Below are positions 10,747 through 20,314 of a stretch of 64,000 nucleotides of DNA, one piece after another. Source of the stretch: Mariprofundus ferrooxydans PV-1. GTDB taxonomy: Bacteria; Pseudomonadota; Zetaproteobacteria; Mariprofundales; Mariprofundaceae. Location: positions 1,271,849-1,335,848 of the forward strand of contig NZ_DS022295.1 of the NCBI RefSeq assembly GCF_000153765.1. The letters are read 5' to 3'. The translations under genes and the position numbers were made by a program. The notes below the pieces were generated by a model, which was not told the DNA's origin, searched no databases, and saw only the letters and a list, made by a program, of their open reading frames with translations. Numbering within the stretch: the first letter of the stretch is position 1; each line of letters opens with the position of its first letter.

Positions 10747-12117
10747 TTAAAAGAATTCCAGATGCACGGCGAACAGCTTTTCGACTTGTGGTATCGACTC
10801 GGTAGTGGTGACCATCAACACATGGTCTCCTGTTTTGACTGCCACCAAACCATTGGGGATAATAATTTCATCACCCCGCATAATTGCGCCTACCACCGTA
10901 TCATCCGGTAATTTCAGGTGTTTCAGCGGGATATCAAGAATACTGCTGGTTGCCAGGGCCTCGGCCTCCAGCACCTCAAGCTGCCCGTCAGCCAGCGAGG
11001 CCATGCCGTGAATACGCCCCTTGCGTATATGACTGAGAATCGTCGCCACAGTCGACAGGCGCGGTGATACCGTCACATCCAGACCGATCTGACGCATCAG
11101 CTGCATATAAATAGCCTTGTTCACCAGCGTCACCACATGCCCTACACCGTAGCGCTTGGCAATCAGACTACCCAGAATATTGTTTTCATCATCATTAGTC
11201 AGAGCCAGGAAATCGTCCATCCGGTCGATGTTTTCCTCCTCCAGCAATTTACGATCGAGAGCATCGCCATAAATGACAACAACATTATTCAGGTGTTCAG
11301 ACAGCCATTCGGCACGTTCGGCATTAAATTCGATAATTTTAACCTTGGCGCCGGCCAGCTCCAGCTCCTTTGCCACCAGATAACCGATGCGTCCGCCGCC
11401 GATCATCATGACATTACGCCCGGCCGGTGTCTGGTAGGCCAGGTCAATCGTCTGCATCAGCGTATCCAGATGCTTTTTCTCTACCGTCACGTAGATACTG
11501 TCTCCCGCCAGCAGCACTGTATCCCCGCGCGGTACCCGCCAGCGGTTATTATGCTCGTGCGCCACAACATAGACACGCAGCGCCCCCATCACATCCGGCA
11601 ACTCTTTCAAAGCCAGTCCGGCCAGTTTGCTTTTCGGGCGTACCGTCACCTCCACCAGCTCAATAGCGCCGTTAAAAAACTCCCTGGCATCCTGTGCACT
11701 GGAGACATTGAGTCGGCCCATCACCACTTTGGCAGCCTCACCCTCCGGCGAGATCATTTTGTCGATCGGCAGATCATCGCGCCCAAATAGTTCGGGATGC
11801 TTCACATAGTCCTGCTCACGTACCCGGGCCAGCTTCGTCGGCACTTTAAACAGGGAGTGCGCCACCTGACAGGCCAGCATATTCACTTCATCATTGGTTG
11901 TGACCGCAATCAGCAGATCCGCATGCGCCGTCCCGGCCTGCTCCAGCACTGCGGGATAGGAGGCCTTGCCACACACCGTACGCACATCCATCGCATCGGC
12001 AATGACCTGCAAGCGTGTTTCATCCTGATCAACCACACACACATCATTTCCTTCCGTCGCCAGACGAATGGCGATGTGATAACCCACCTCACCCGCTCCA
12101 AGAATTACAACATTCAT
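10747..12117 (-). CDS. trkA: Trk potassium uptake regulator TrkA
   Basis: Peripheral NAD-binding subunit that gates TrkH, 456 residues made of two RCK halves. Each half begins with a Rossmann glycine motif (VVILGAGEVGYHIA at the N-terminus and VMMIGGGRIGYLVAKELE in the middle), and each is followed by a TrkA-C ligand domain. The start ATG at 12117 (MNVVILGAGEVG) overlaps the ntrX stop as ATGA, a classic translational coupling; an upstream in-frame ATG at 12219 would add 34 residues from inside ntrX and is rejected. Confidence 0.95.
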   Translation of the reverse strand: MNVVILGAGEVGYHIAIRLATEGNDVCVVDQDETRLQVIADAMDVRTVCGKASYPAVLEQAGTAHADLLIAVTTNDEVNMLACQVAHSLFKVPTKLARVREQDYVKHPELFGRDDLPIDKMISPEGEAAKVVMGRLNVSSAQDAREFFNGAIELVEVTVRPKSKLAGLALKELPDVMGALRVYVVAHEHNNRWRVPRGDTVLLAGDSIYVTVEKKHLDTLMQTIDLAYQTPAGRNVMMIGGGRIGYLVAKELELAGAKVKIIEFNAERAEWLSEHLNNVVVIYGDALDRKLLEEENIDRMDDFLALTNDDENNILGSLIAKRYGVGHVVTLVNKAIYMQLMRQIGLDVTVSPRLSTVATILSHIRKGRIHGMASLADGQLEVLEAEALATSSILDIPLKHLKLPDDTVVGAIMRGDEIIIPNGLVAVKTGDHVLMVTTTESIPQVEKLFAVHLEFF

Positions 12118-13514
12118 AACGCATCCTTTTGTGGTGGGGTAAGACCAAACGATTTTATTTTCCGATGCAACTGACTGCGCTCCATACCTATATCGTTCGC
12201 TGTACGACTGATATTCCACTCATGCTTTTCCAGCTGTTGCAGCAGAAACTGCCGCTCAAATATCTCACGGGCTTCGTGGAAACTGTCAGCTTCCGGAATA
12301 TCGGCAACCACTGAAGCTTGCCCGTTTATCTGCTTCTGGGCACCAGCCTGGTCGGGCGGCAGCATATTATCCGGGTTCATCTCTTCGCCGGGCATCAGAA
12401 TATGGCAACGCTCAATATAGTTCCGCAGCTCCCGCACATTCCCCGGCCAGTGATAGGCTGACAGCTCGGCCACCACCTCCGGGGTGAATTGCACAGGTTC
12501 TCCGCCAAGCTCTCTGGCCTGCTCTCCTGCCAGCGTTTCGATCAACAGCGGCAAATCACTCAACCTTTCACGCAGTGCCGGCATACGAATAGAGACCACA
12601 TTAAGCCGGTAATAAAAATCTTCACGCAGCTGCTCATCTGCCAGCGCCTTTTCCAGATCACGTGCACTGGCCGCAATCAGGCGCACATTGCATGGCAATA
12701 TACCGGGATTACCCAGTCGCTGCACAGAACGCTCCTGCATCACGCGCAAAACCTTTGCCTGCGCGCTCAAGCTCAGTTCGGTTACTTCATCGAAAAACAG
12801 GCTGCCCTGATGCGCCACCTCAAAGCGCCCCCGCTGACTGTGCAGAGCACCGGAAAAAGCACCTTTTTCATGACCGAATAGTTCAGAATCCATCATATGG
12901 GGTGGTACGCTGGCCGTATTCACTTCAACAAACGGACTATCCTTTCGCCGTGAAGAGGCATGCAACAACCTGGCTGCCACTGCCTTGCCCGTACCATGTT
13001 CACCAAGTATCAACACCGGTGAATCGGACAGTGCCACGCGCCCGATCAGCATTCTGACCTCGTCAATCGCCTTACTGTCGCCGATCAACTCCTGTCGGCT
13101 CTGTTGCAACTGCTCCTGACGCTTCAGATCGACGTTTTCCTGCTCCAGGCGTCGCTTCTGTACAGCGTTGCGGGCCAATATCGCCAGACGATCGAAAGAG
13201 ACCGGCTTTTCAACAAAATCGAATGCTCCCTGCCGGGTAGCGCGGACAGCGGTATCAATCGTGGCATGGCCACTCATCATAATCACCGGCAGTCTGGCAT
13301 CAATCTGATGAATACGACTGAGCGTCTCCAGCCCGTCAATACCGGGCATCCAAATATCCAGCAACACACAATCCACCGCCTGCCTGCGCAGACGGGCAAT
13401 AGCCTCCTCGCCGGAAGCCGCGCAAACGACCAAATACTCCTCATCTTCGAACAGACCTTGCAGAGACTCCCGAATCGCCTGCTCATCATCGACAATCATA
13501 ATACGTGATGTCAT
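12114..13514 (-). CDS. ntrX: Sigma-54 response regulator, NtrX-like
   Basis: NtrC-superfamily activator of 466 residues. The receiver domain has phospho-acceptor Asp53 in LLDIWMPGIDGL and Lys in VEKPVSF. The AAA+ domain has Walker A GEHGTGKA (171-178) and the sigma-54 contact loop GAFSGA (218-223), where the usual Thr of GAFTGA is Ser. A Fis-type helix-turn-helix ends the protein (ISRTANDIGMERSQLHRKI). The GTP/ATP switch and sensor motifs look intact. The start is ATG 13514 after a GGGGGAGAGG site, overlapping the ntrY stop by 4 nt. It is the partner of the kinase gene upstream. Confidence 0.92.
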   Translation of the reverse strand: MTSRIMIVDDEQAIRESLQGLFEDEEYLVVCAASGEEAIARLRRQAVDCVLLDIWMPGIDGLETLSRIHQIDARLPVIMMSGHATIDTAVRATRQGAFDFVEKPVSFDRLAILARNAVQKRRLEQENVDLKRQEQLQQSRQELIGDSKAIDEVRMLIGRVALSDSPVLILGEHGTGKAVAARLLHASSRRKDSPFVEVNTASVPPHMMDSELFGHEKGAFSGALHSQRGRFEVAHQGSLFFDEVTELSLSAQAKVLRVMQERSVQRLGNPGILPCNVRLIAASARDLEKALADEQLREDFYYRLNVVSIRMPALRERLSDLPLLIETLAGEQARELGGEPVQFTPEVVAELSAYHWPGNVRELRNYIERCHILMPGEEMNPDNMLPPDQAGAQKQINGQASVVADIPEADSFHEAREIFERQFLLQQLEKHEWNISRTANDIGMERSQLHRKIKSFGLTPPQKDAL

Positions 13515-15646
13515 GCCTCTCCCCCGTCCACCTGTCGCGGCAATCGCAAACAAAAATGTGTCGGTGCGGCTGCCGAAACCAGCAGCAACTCACCATGATG
13601 ATCTTCAGCAATCCGCTTGGCTATCGCCAGACCAAGCCCTGAACCACTGGCCTTGGTCGAGTAATAGGCTTCAAACAGCCTTGATACAGCCGCCTCCTCA
13701 ATGCCGTCACCATCATCCTCAACATGCCACTCAACCCAGTGGTCGGAAAGCACAGCATACAAGCGGATTGCAACCTTGTCGCTGCTGGCTGAAACTGCAT
13801 TATCCATCAGGTTAATCAGCACCTGTCGAACCTGATCCGGATCGCAAGGACACTGCCAGTGCGGATCACAAAAACGCACCTCAACCTGACGATAGCCATG
13901 AAACAGGTCATTCATCTCCTGCAGCAGCACATTCACCGGTACCTCGCGAATTTTCGGCTGCGGCATTCGCGCCAGCGTGGAAAAATCAGCGATCAGGCGC
14001 TGCAAACGCTCGACCTGGGCAATAATAGCCTGTGTACAGGCATCGAATACCTGGTGATTATCCACCTGTACCCGAAACCGCCGCTGCAGACGCTCGGCCG
14101 ACAACTTGATCGGCGTCAGCGGATTTTTGATCTCATGCGCCAGACGCCTCGCCACCTCGGCCCATGCCTTGTTACGCTGAGCTTCGGCCAGTTCGGAAAT
14201 ATCATCTATCACCAGCAGGTATCCGGAAAAATCAGAAGCGCTGGCATTAAGCCTGGCACCACGCGCCAGCACATGCACGTGCCTGCTCTCCTCCGGCAGA
14301 CTGATATCGAACTCGCGCTGCAGGTGCTCCTCCTTCTGATGCTTCAGTTCATTATAAAAATCACCGATATCCTGCAAGTTTCCCTGACTGGCCTGCAACA
14401 GATCCACGCTGGGCACCCAATTTACCGGCAGATGCAGAATATCTCTCACGGCCTGATTGAGCAGTCGTACGCGCCCGTCACCATCAACCAGCAGCACTCC
14501 CGTATGCAGGTTGGCCAGCAGAGATTCCAGTACAAATTGTCGCTGACGGCTCTTGTCCAACGCATGGGTCAGATCTTGCTGGCCCTGCTCAATTGCTTCG
14601 GCATGATGCCGCAGACGATTGGTCATTTTGTTAAATGAGCGCGCCAGAGAGCCCAGTTCATCCTGAGACAACTCTGCAATCTCGACATCCAGATCACCCT
14701 CGGTCACCCGCTTTAACGCATATGCCAAGTCACCGATCGGCGCAGTCAGACGGCGGGCGAACAACAGGCCTACAAGACCGGCCAACAATACCACTACCAG
14801 CGTGACAAACAGCATGACATGGGTAAATGTCTCGGCAATCGCCTGTCGATTATGTTCAAGCTGGCGATAATTCCGGTAATCGGACTCTACCGCCCGGGCA
14901 TTCTGGATCACGCCCGCCGGCAACTTCATCTCCACCCGCAACAGACCAACCACCGAAGTTACGCCGATAAGCGGTGCATAACCGACAGCCATTTCTCCGT
15001 CAGGGCCTGTTTTCAACTCCGTAGCCACACGCCCCAGACGCATGGAGAGTCGGGCCGCATCGCTAAGCGGCTCTGATTCGAGCGTGCTGAGCTCGCCGAC
15101 CTGCACACCAGCGACCTGTCGCTCATTGAGATCAAAAAGTTCCGCCTTCTGCCAGCCCTCTTTCTCCCTGATTTCCGCCAGATAATTAGTGGTCGCACCG
15201 TATTCCATATTGCCACTTACCGCCGCAATCATCACTCCGTCACTGATATAACCAAGCAGGCTACGCTTCATATCCTTTTCCAGCCGCTCATAAAATCCCT
15301 GTGCCAGATTCAGGGCACGATCCAGCAGCGTATCCACACGCACATCAAACCAGACATCCATGCCCCGCTCCACCATCTGACTGGCGGCCAGCTGAATCAC
15401 CATCGCCGGCACCAGCAACAGACCAACCATACCGACAACCAGTCTGGCACGCAGTCGCGAACCGGGGCGGGGTTCCGCTCGATCCCGTAACAACCGTATG
15501 CCATAACGCAGCAACAGCAACGACAATACAAGCATGACAGTAACATTGATCCAGGCCAGGAGACCTACATCTCCGGCAGGCGAAGGCCATACCAGTACAG
15601 TTACGAGAATCAACACCGATGCCATTAACAGTGGCATCAGACGCAT
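13511..15646 (-). CDS. ntrY: Membrane histidine kinase, NtrY-like
   Basis: Sensor kinase of about 711 residues. It has several N-terminal membrane helices, a periplasmic domain, a final helix near residue 290, a HAMP segment (RRLTAPIGDLAYALKRVTEGD), a PAS domain (NLHTGVLLVDGDGRVRLLNQ), the H box VARRLAHEIKNPLTPIKLS and an HATPase domain with EDDGDGIEE and SGLGLAIAKRIAEDHHGE. NtrY/NtrX pairs govern nitrogen metabolism, respiration or envelope functions in different proteobacteria; the signal is not evident here. I prefer the start at 15646 (MRLMPLLMAS), 14 nt after the DUF4390 stop. Confidence 0.92.
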   Translation of the reverse strand: MRLMPLLMASVLILVTVLVWPSPAGDVGLLAWINVTVMLVLSLLLLRYGIRLLRDRAEPRPGSRLRARLVVGMVGLLLVPAMVIQLAASQMVERGMDVWFDVRVDTLLDRALNLAQGFYERLEKDMKRSLLGYISDGVMIAAVSGNMEYGATTNYLAEIREKEGWQKAELFDLNERQVAGVQVGELSTLESEPLSDAARLSMRLGRVATELKTGPDGEMAVGYAPLIGVTSVVGLLRVEMKLPAGVIQNARAVESDYRNYRQLEHNRQAIAETFTHVMLFVTLVVVLLAGLVGLLFARRLTAPIGDLAYALKRVTEGDLDVEIAELSQDELGSLARSFNKMTNRLRHHAEAIEQGQQDLTHALDKSRQRQFVLESLLANLHTGVLLVDGDGRVRLLNQAVRDILHLPVNWVPSVDLLQASQGNLQDIGDFYNELKHQKEEHLQREFDISLPEESRHVHVLARGARLNASASDFSGYLLVIDDISELAEAQRNKAWAEVARRLAHEIKNPLTPIKLSAERLQRRFRVQVDNHQVFDACTQAIIAQVERLQRLIADFSTLARMPQPKIREVPVNVLLQEMNDLFHGYRQVEVRFCDPHWQCPCDPDQVRQVLINLMDNAVSASSDKVAIRLYAVLSDHWVEWHVEDDGDGIEEAAVSRLFEAYYSTKASGSGLGLAIAKRIAEDHHGELLLVSAAAPTHFCLRLPRQVDGGEA

Positions 15647-15660
15647 CACACCAGGCCCCT

Positions 15661-16218
15661 TCACTTCTGCAGCCTGAAATCCTGTTGCAGGGTCGCCTGA
15701 GCCGGATGCCAAATATCGGACCACCAGGCTTGTTTGAATTCACCATAATGCACTTCAACTTTAACACTCATACGATAAGGTATGCCGTTAGTCAGCAAGC
15801 TCCGGTCAAGCACGGGAAACTGCTCCAGAGAGGAGAGAAAGTGGACCGCTTCATCCAGTTGATACACACGCCGTGAAATGCCGCTGGAATCATCGACAAG
15901 TTGCCAGCTGCGGGAGAGCAGATCCGGCTTCACCCGGCGGGTTACCGAAATATCAGCGATCGTGTCATTGAGCCAGTACTGCCGCACTTTGGCCACCTGA
16001 AAATGCCACACGGTAGTTCCGGTAATGCCGTCTTTCAAAGCAACCGCAATAGCCTTGCTCTCCGCGTGCAGCGTGGCGTTACACTCAATCACCGATGCAT
16101 CAGGAAGTATCTGCAGGCTGCCTGCATCATCGGCGGCAACCGCCGGCTGTACAAAAACAGCCAGCCCAGCCACGAAGAGCAGAGCCCCTACCCACCGGAA
16201 ACGTATCCAATACATCAT
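15661..16218 (-). CDS. DUF4390 exported protein
   Basis: 185-residue protein with an N-terminal signal peptide (MMYWIRFRWVGALLFVAGLA...VAADD) and a beta-rich mature part containing VWHFQVAKVRQYWLNDTIAD and YRMSVKVEVHYGEFKQAWW, the pattern I associate with DUF4390. Family members typically precede ntrY/ntrX genes, which is the arrangement here (14 nt upstream of ntrY). A periplasmic accessory or sensory role for the kinase is an inference. The GTG and ATG starts further upstream are less likely because they place residues before the signal peptide. Confidence 0.75.
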   Translation of the reverse strand: MMYWIRFRWVGALLFVAGLAVFVQPAVAADDAGSLQILPDASVIECNATLHAESKAIAVALKDGITGTTVWHFQVAKVRQYWLNDTIADISVTRRVKPDLLSRSWQLVDDSSGISRRVYQLDEAVHFLSSLEQFPVLDRSLLTNGIPYRMSVKVEVHYGEFKQAWWSDIWHPAQATLQQDFRLQK

Positions 16219-16352
16219 CACCGCCGGAGTGTAGCAGCAGAACGAGGGCAGTTCGATGCCCAATAGCAGACGCCTTTAAAAGGCAGCTCAGACATCACGT
16301 CAAATCATACAAACGAACAACAGATATGCGGCAACGAGCTTACGCTGATGTA

Positions 16353-16385
16353 CAAAAAAAAGAGGCTCCGGCGGATGCCGGAGCC
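16353..16385 (-). terminator. Intrinsic terminator on the minus strand (uvrA or an sRNA)
   Basis: GGCTCCGGC (16364-16372) pairs perfectly with GCCGGAGCC (16377-16385) around a 4-nt loop. Read on the minus strand the hairpin is followed by TCTTTTTTTTG. The uvrA stop codon is about 180 nt upstream, a rather long 3' UTR, which leaves room for an independent small RNA ending at this terminator. Confidence 0.9.
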
Positions 16386-16473
16386 TGATATCTGACGCAA
16401 AACACTAGGGAGGGGAGGGAGGAATGGCGCCAGACAATATGTACGATAACCATGGGCTGCTGAGACAGGGATG
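16353..16473 (-). ncRNA. Candidate small RNA with a C-rich seed, ending at the uvrA-downstream terminator
   Basis: The minus strand carries a weak promoter-like pair (CTGACT, 16-nt spacer, TAATCT) near 16484-16515. About 50 nt into the putative transcript comes a run CCTCCCTCCCCTCCC, then about 25 nt and the strong terminator hairpin with U-tail. C-rich unpaired motifs able to pair with Shine-Dalgarno sequences, followed by a Rho-independent terminator, are the layout of several known regulatory RNAs, including sRNAs cut from mRNA 3' ends. No Hfq site or conservation could be tested; it may simply be the uvrA 3' UTR. Confidence 0.35.
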
Positions 16474-16564
16474 AACAAAGCGTTAAAGATTATTCATCTA
16501 TATCAAGAAGTCAGATAGTGAAAACACCTCCAGAAAATGGCCGTACTTATCAACGGCTGAACCG

Positions 16565-19390
16565 TCACAACATACGGCTTAAATACCGGCCGGTATAAGA
16601 GGCTTCGCATGCCGCCACCTGCTCGGGCGTACCGGCAACGACAATATTGCCGCCGCGATCTCCACCCTCAGGTCCAAGGTCGACAATCCAGTCCGCTGTT
16701 TTAATTACATCCAGATTATGCTCAATAACAATCACGGTATTACCGCGCTCCACCAGCGCATGCAGCACATCCAGCAGCTTGGCCACATCATGAAAATGCA
16801 GGCCGGTAGTAGGCTCATCCAGAATATAGAGCGTATCACCGGTGGCACGACGAGCCAGCTCTTTGGACAGTTTAATGCGTTGAGCCTCCCCGCCTGACAA
16901 TGTTGTCGCCGATTGCCCGAGCCTGATATAGCCCAGCCCTACCTGTGCAAGCGTGGAGAGCCGGTTCTTCAGGGCCGGAATCGCATCAAAAAACAGCACC
17001 GCTTCATCCACCGTCATCTGCAAAACGTCATCAATGGTCTTGCCCTTGTAGCGGATATCCAGTGTTTCCCGGTTATAGCGCTTGCCCTGACATGATTCGC
17101 AGTGCACATACACATCCGGCAGAAAGTGCATTTCCACCTTGATGATGCCGTCGCCCTGACAGGCCTCACAGCGACCGCCTTTGACATTAAACGAAAAACG
17201 TCCCGGCTTGTAGGCGCGGGCACGCGACTCCGGCACCTGGGCAAACAGATCCCGAATCGGCGTGAACAGGCCACTATAGGTCGCAGGATTCGAGCGTGGC
17301 GTGCGTCCGATCGGGCTCTGATCAATATCAATCACCTTATCCACCAGTTCAGTACCGACCAGATGCGCGTGCGCCCCGATCCGCTCACTCTTTAAACCCT
17401 GAGCACGGGCAAAGGCACGAAACAGCGTATCATTGGTCAATGTGGACTTGCCCGAACCGGATACACCGGTGACACAGGAGAAGCGGGCCAGCGGAAAGCG
17501 TGCATTAACCGCTTTCAGGTTATGCTCACATGCACCGTCCACACCGATCATCGGGGTTTTTCCGGTCACCGCTCGTCGCTTCGGCACTTCAATGCATTTG
17601 CGTCCGGAGAGATAATCGGAGGTCAGCGTATGCACCTGCAGAATATCTTCCAGCGATCCCGCCGCCACCACTTCGCCGCCATGCTCACCGGCCTCCGGCC
17701 CCATATCGACAATCCAGTCGGCATGACGAATGGCATCTTCATCATGTTCAACCACCACCACTGAATTACCCAGATCGCGCAACCGTTTCAATGTAGCCAG
17801 CAGCCGGTCGTTATCGCGCTGATGCAGTCCGATCGACGGCTCATCAAGAATATACAGCACCCCGACCAGAGCCGAACCGATCTGTGTTGCCAGTCGGATA
17901 CGCTGAGCCTCGCCGCCGGAGAGGGTCCCTGCAGTACGCTCCAGACTCAGGTAATCTAGCCCCACCTCAATCATAAAACCGAGGCGCGCGGCAATCTCCT
18001 CCAGCACCTTGTCTGCAATCGCCCGCTGCTGTTCGGATAACGTCAATGTGCCGGTCCAGGCATGCATATCACGTAACGGCATCGCCACCAGCTCAGGCAA
18101 ACTGATCCCGCCCACACGTACATGCCGTGCCGCCCGATTCAGGCGTGAACCGGCACATGCCGGGCAGTCAATTGCATTGATATATTTGGCCAGAGCCTCA
18201 CGCACCTCTTCGGATGTCGTCTCACGATATCGCCGTTCCAGATTCGGAATCACGCCTTCAAACGGGCGCTCGACAACACGATCCTGACCCGGGGTCTGGT
18301 AGATAAAACGGACACTTTTACGCCCGCTACCATAGAGAAACACCATTCTGGCCGCTTCCGGCAAATCGGCAAAGGGCGTATCCATGTCGCATCCGACAAA
18401 ATCGGCCACCGCCTCCAGCGTCTGTCTGTACATCACAGTTTCACGACCAGCCCATGGCTCAATAGCGCCGTCAGCCAGACTCAGTCGGGAATCGGGGACC
18501 ACCAGCTCCGGATCAAATACCGTACTGGCTCCCAGCCCGTCACAGGCCGGACAGGCACCGGCAGGAGAATTAAACGAGAACAGACGCGGCTCGATTTCCG
18601 GATAGGAGATGCCGCAATCGGCACAGGCAAAACGCTCGGAAAATACCTGCTCATCAGCCGGCTGATCGGGAGTATCGACCAGTGCGATCATCAGCCCCTC
18701 ACCATAGCGCAGTGCCGTTTCAACCGAGTCGGCCAGACGGGTACGCATGCCGTCGCGCACAACCAGACGATCCACCACCAGTTCAATATTGTGCTTGGTA
18801 TGCTTCTGCAGAGCGGGCGCATCCTCGAGCGGCATCACCTCCCCGTTGATACGTACGCGCACAAAACCATCTTTGGCCGCTTGTTCCAGCTCCTTGCGAA
18901 ATTCGCCTTTTCGTCCGCGTGCGATCGGCGCCAGCAACTGCAGCTTTGTCCCGGTCGGCAACACCTCCAGTTGATCGATAATCACACTGGCGGGCTGAGA
19001 GGTAATCGGTTTACCGCAGCTGTAACAAAAGGGCTGTCCGATTCGGGCAAACAACAGGCGCAGATAATCGTAGACTTCGGTAATCGTGCCGACAGTGGAG
19101 CGCGGATTGCGACTGGTAGTCTTCTGTTCAATCGAAATTGCCGGCGACAGGCCGTCGATGGCATCCACATCGGGACGCTCCATCATACCGAGAAACTGGC
19201 GGGCGTATGCCGACAGCGATTCCACATAGCGCCGCTGCCCTTCGGCATACAGGGTATCAAAAGCCAGGCTGGACTTGCCGGAGCCCGAGACGCCGGTAAT
19301 CACTACCAGCTGATTACGCGGAATGCTCAGGGAGATATTTTTCAGATTGTGTACCCGCGCACCTTCGATGCGGATCATCTGTTCATTCAT
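16565..19390 (-). CDS. uvrA: Excinuclease ABC subunit A
   Basis: DNA damage recognition ATPase of nucleotide excision repair, 941 residues. It has two ABC modules: Walker [16 protein letters not shown] near the N-terminus and [15 protein letters not shown] in the middle, with ABC signatures [17 protein letters not shown] and [15 protein letters not shown]. Zinc sites are CADC...CPAC and CEAC...CESC. The start at 19390 ([18 protein letters not shown]) follows AGGAG by 5 nt. It is transcribed alone; uvrB lies about 11 kb away at 30423, so a shared damage response would need separate promoters. Confidence 0.98.
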   Translation of the reverse strand: MNEQMIRIEGARVHNLKNISLSIPRNQLVVITGVSGSGKSSLAFDTLYAEGQRRYVESLSAYARQFLGMMERPDVDAIDGLSPAISIEQKTTSRNPRSTVGTITEVYDYLRLLFARIGQPFCYSCGKPITSQPASVIIDQLEVLPTGTKLQLLAPIARGRKGEFRKELEQAAKDGFVRVRINGEVMPLEDAPALQKHTKHNIELVVDRLVVRDGMRTRLADSVETALRYGEGLMIALVDTPDQPADEQVFSERFACADCGISYPEIEPRLFSFNSPAGACPACDGLGASTVFDPELVVPDSRLSLADGAIEPWAGRETVMYRQTLEAVADFVGCDMDTPFADLPEAARMVFLYGSGRKSVRFIYQTPGQDRVVERPFEGVIPNLERRYRETTSEEVREALAKYINAIDCPACAGSRLNRAARHVRVGGISLPELVAMPLRDMHAWTGTLTLSEQQRAIADKVLEEIAARLGFMIEVGLDYLSLERTAGTLSGGEAQRIRLATQIGSALVGVLYILDEPSIGLHQRDNDRLLATLKRLRDLGNSVVVVEHDEDAIRHADWIVDMGPEAGEHGGEVVAAGSLEDILQVHTLTSDYLSGRKCIEVPKRRAVTGKTPMIGVDGACEHNLKAVNARFPLARFSCVTGVSGSGKSTLTNDTLFRAFARAQGLKSERIGAHAHLVGTELVDKVIDIDQSPIGRTPRSNPATYSGLFTPIRDLFAQVPESRARAYKPGRFSFNVKGGRCEACQGDGIIKVEMHFLPDVYVHCESCQGKRYNRETLDIRYKGKTIDDVLQMTVDEAVLFFDAIPALKNRLSTLAQVGLGYIRLGQSATTLSGGEAQRIKLSKELARRATGDTLYILDEPTTGLHFHDVAKLLDVLHALVERGNTVIVIEHNLDVIKTADWIVDLGPEGGDRGGNIVVAGTPEQVAACEASYTGRYLSRML

Positions 19391-19563
19391 TACTACTCCT
19401 GATAAGGCGGGCCAAAAGGCCTGCACATGTATGTCATTCCATGGCAGATACTAACAGCTGATTCAATTTCATCAGCCTTGAAACAGCGCACCTGTGTCCG
19501 GCTGGACTGCTGCGGTCGCACGCGACATGATGCCCCACCTTCCCCCTCCCCAAGGAGATATGC

Positions 19564-20313
19564 ATGAGCGATCAAAAAAGCGAACGACTCGACAAACTAT
19601 TGTCCAACCTCGGCTACGGCGCCAGAAAAGATGTACGCCACTGGATCAAGGCCGGCTGGATTACCGTACAGGGCGAAGCTGCCGAGTCGCCGGCCCAGAA
19701 AGTATTCGCATCGGATGTACTGCTCGAGGGAGAGCCACTGGATCACCCGGACGGGCTGACCATCATCTACCACAAACCATTGGATACCGTCTGCTCACGC
19801 AAGGAGGGCGGGCGCCTGATCTATGATGATCTCCCTGCCCGCTGGCTGGACAGAAAACCGCCATTTTCACCGGTTGGTCGTCTGGACAAGGATACCTCCG
19901 GCCTGCTGATTGTCACCGACGACGGTCAGTTGAACCATTGCTTAACCAGCCCGAAACAGCATATCAGCAAAACCTATTCTGTTACGCTGGCCGAACCGTT
20001 GCAGGGCCGGGAGGCTGAGATTATGGCCGCCGGTACACTGCTACTGGAAAATGATGATCGTCCATGCCTGCCGGCCGAGCTGATAGTTCACTCGCCCACA
20101 CAGGCATCACTGACCCTGCATGAAGGACGCTACCATCAGGCTCGCCGTATGTTTGTTGCCCTGGGTAACCACGTGACAGCACTGCAACGCACACATATCG
20201 GTGCACTGGCACTGAAAGATACTGGTCTGAAACCCGGTGAGTATCAGGTCACGACGTCTGCAGAGTTGATGGCAATGATCCAGCCTGTTGCGCCGTCATC
20301 AGCGCAAGGCTGA
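19564..20313 (+). CDS. Pseudouridine synthase of the RsuA/RluB/E/F family
   Basis: RNA-modifying enzyme of 249 residues: an N-terminal S4 RNA-binding domain (ERLDKLLSNLGYGARKDVRHWI) and a catalytic domain with the family motif GRLDKDTSGLLIVTDDG, which contains the nucleophilic Asp. Size and the lack of long extensions favour RsuA, which modifies U516 of 16S rRNA, but RluE-type 23S activity cannot be excluded by eye. The ATG at 19564 is 8 nt after AAGGAG. Its stop codon is 1 nt from the stop of the convergent ftr1 gene, so there is no room for a separate terminator. Confidence 0.88.
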   Translation: MSDQKSERLDKLLSNLGYGARKDVRHWIKAGWITVQGEAAESPAQKVFASDVLLEGEPLDHPDGLTIIYHKPLDTVCSRKEGGRLIYDDLPARWLDRKPPFSPVGRLDKDTSGLLIVTDDGQLNHCLTSPKQHISKTYSVTLAEPLQGREAEIMAAGTLLLENDDRPCLPAELIVHSPTQASLTLHEGRYHQARRMFVALGNHVTALQRTHIGALALKDTGLKPGEYQVTTSAELMAMIQPVAPSSAQG

Positions 20314-20314
20314 C

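Larger units (their letters stand above)
16219..16564. other. Intergenic region between DUF4390 and uvrA
   Basis: About 345 nt. It holds the hairpin terminator at 16353-16385, a purine-rich tract GGGAGGGGAGGGAGGA near 16408-16423 (C-rich on the minus strand), and an AT-rich segment at 16480-16510. On the plus strand a 16-codon frame (MAPDNMYDNHGLLRQG) follows the purine tract at good ribosome-site spacing, but nothing downstream fits a leader peptide. The promoter of the DUF4390 operon should lie in the left part (16219-16350). Confidence 0.5.

Noticed and set aside
16423-16473. 16-codon frame after a strong purine-rich ribosome site as a leader peptide
   Set aside because: No downstream plus-strand gene exists to be attenuated, and the same purine tract is better explained as the C-rich part of a minus-strand RNA.
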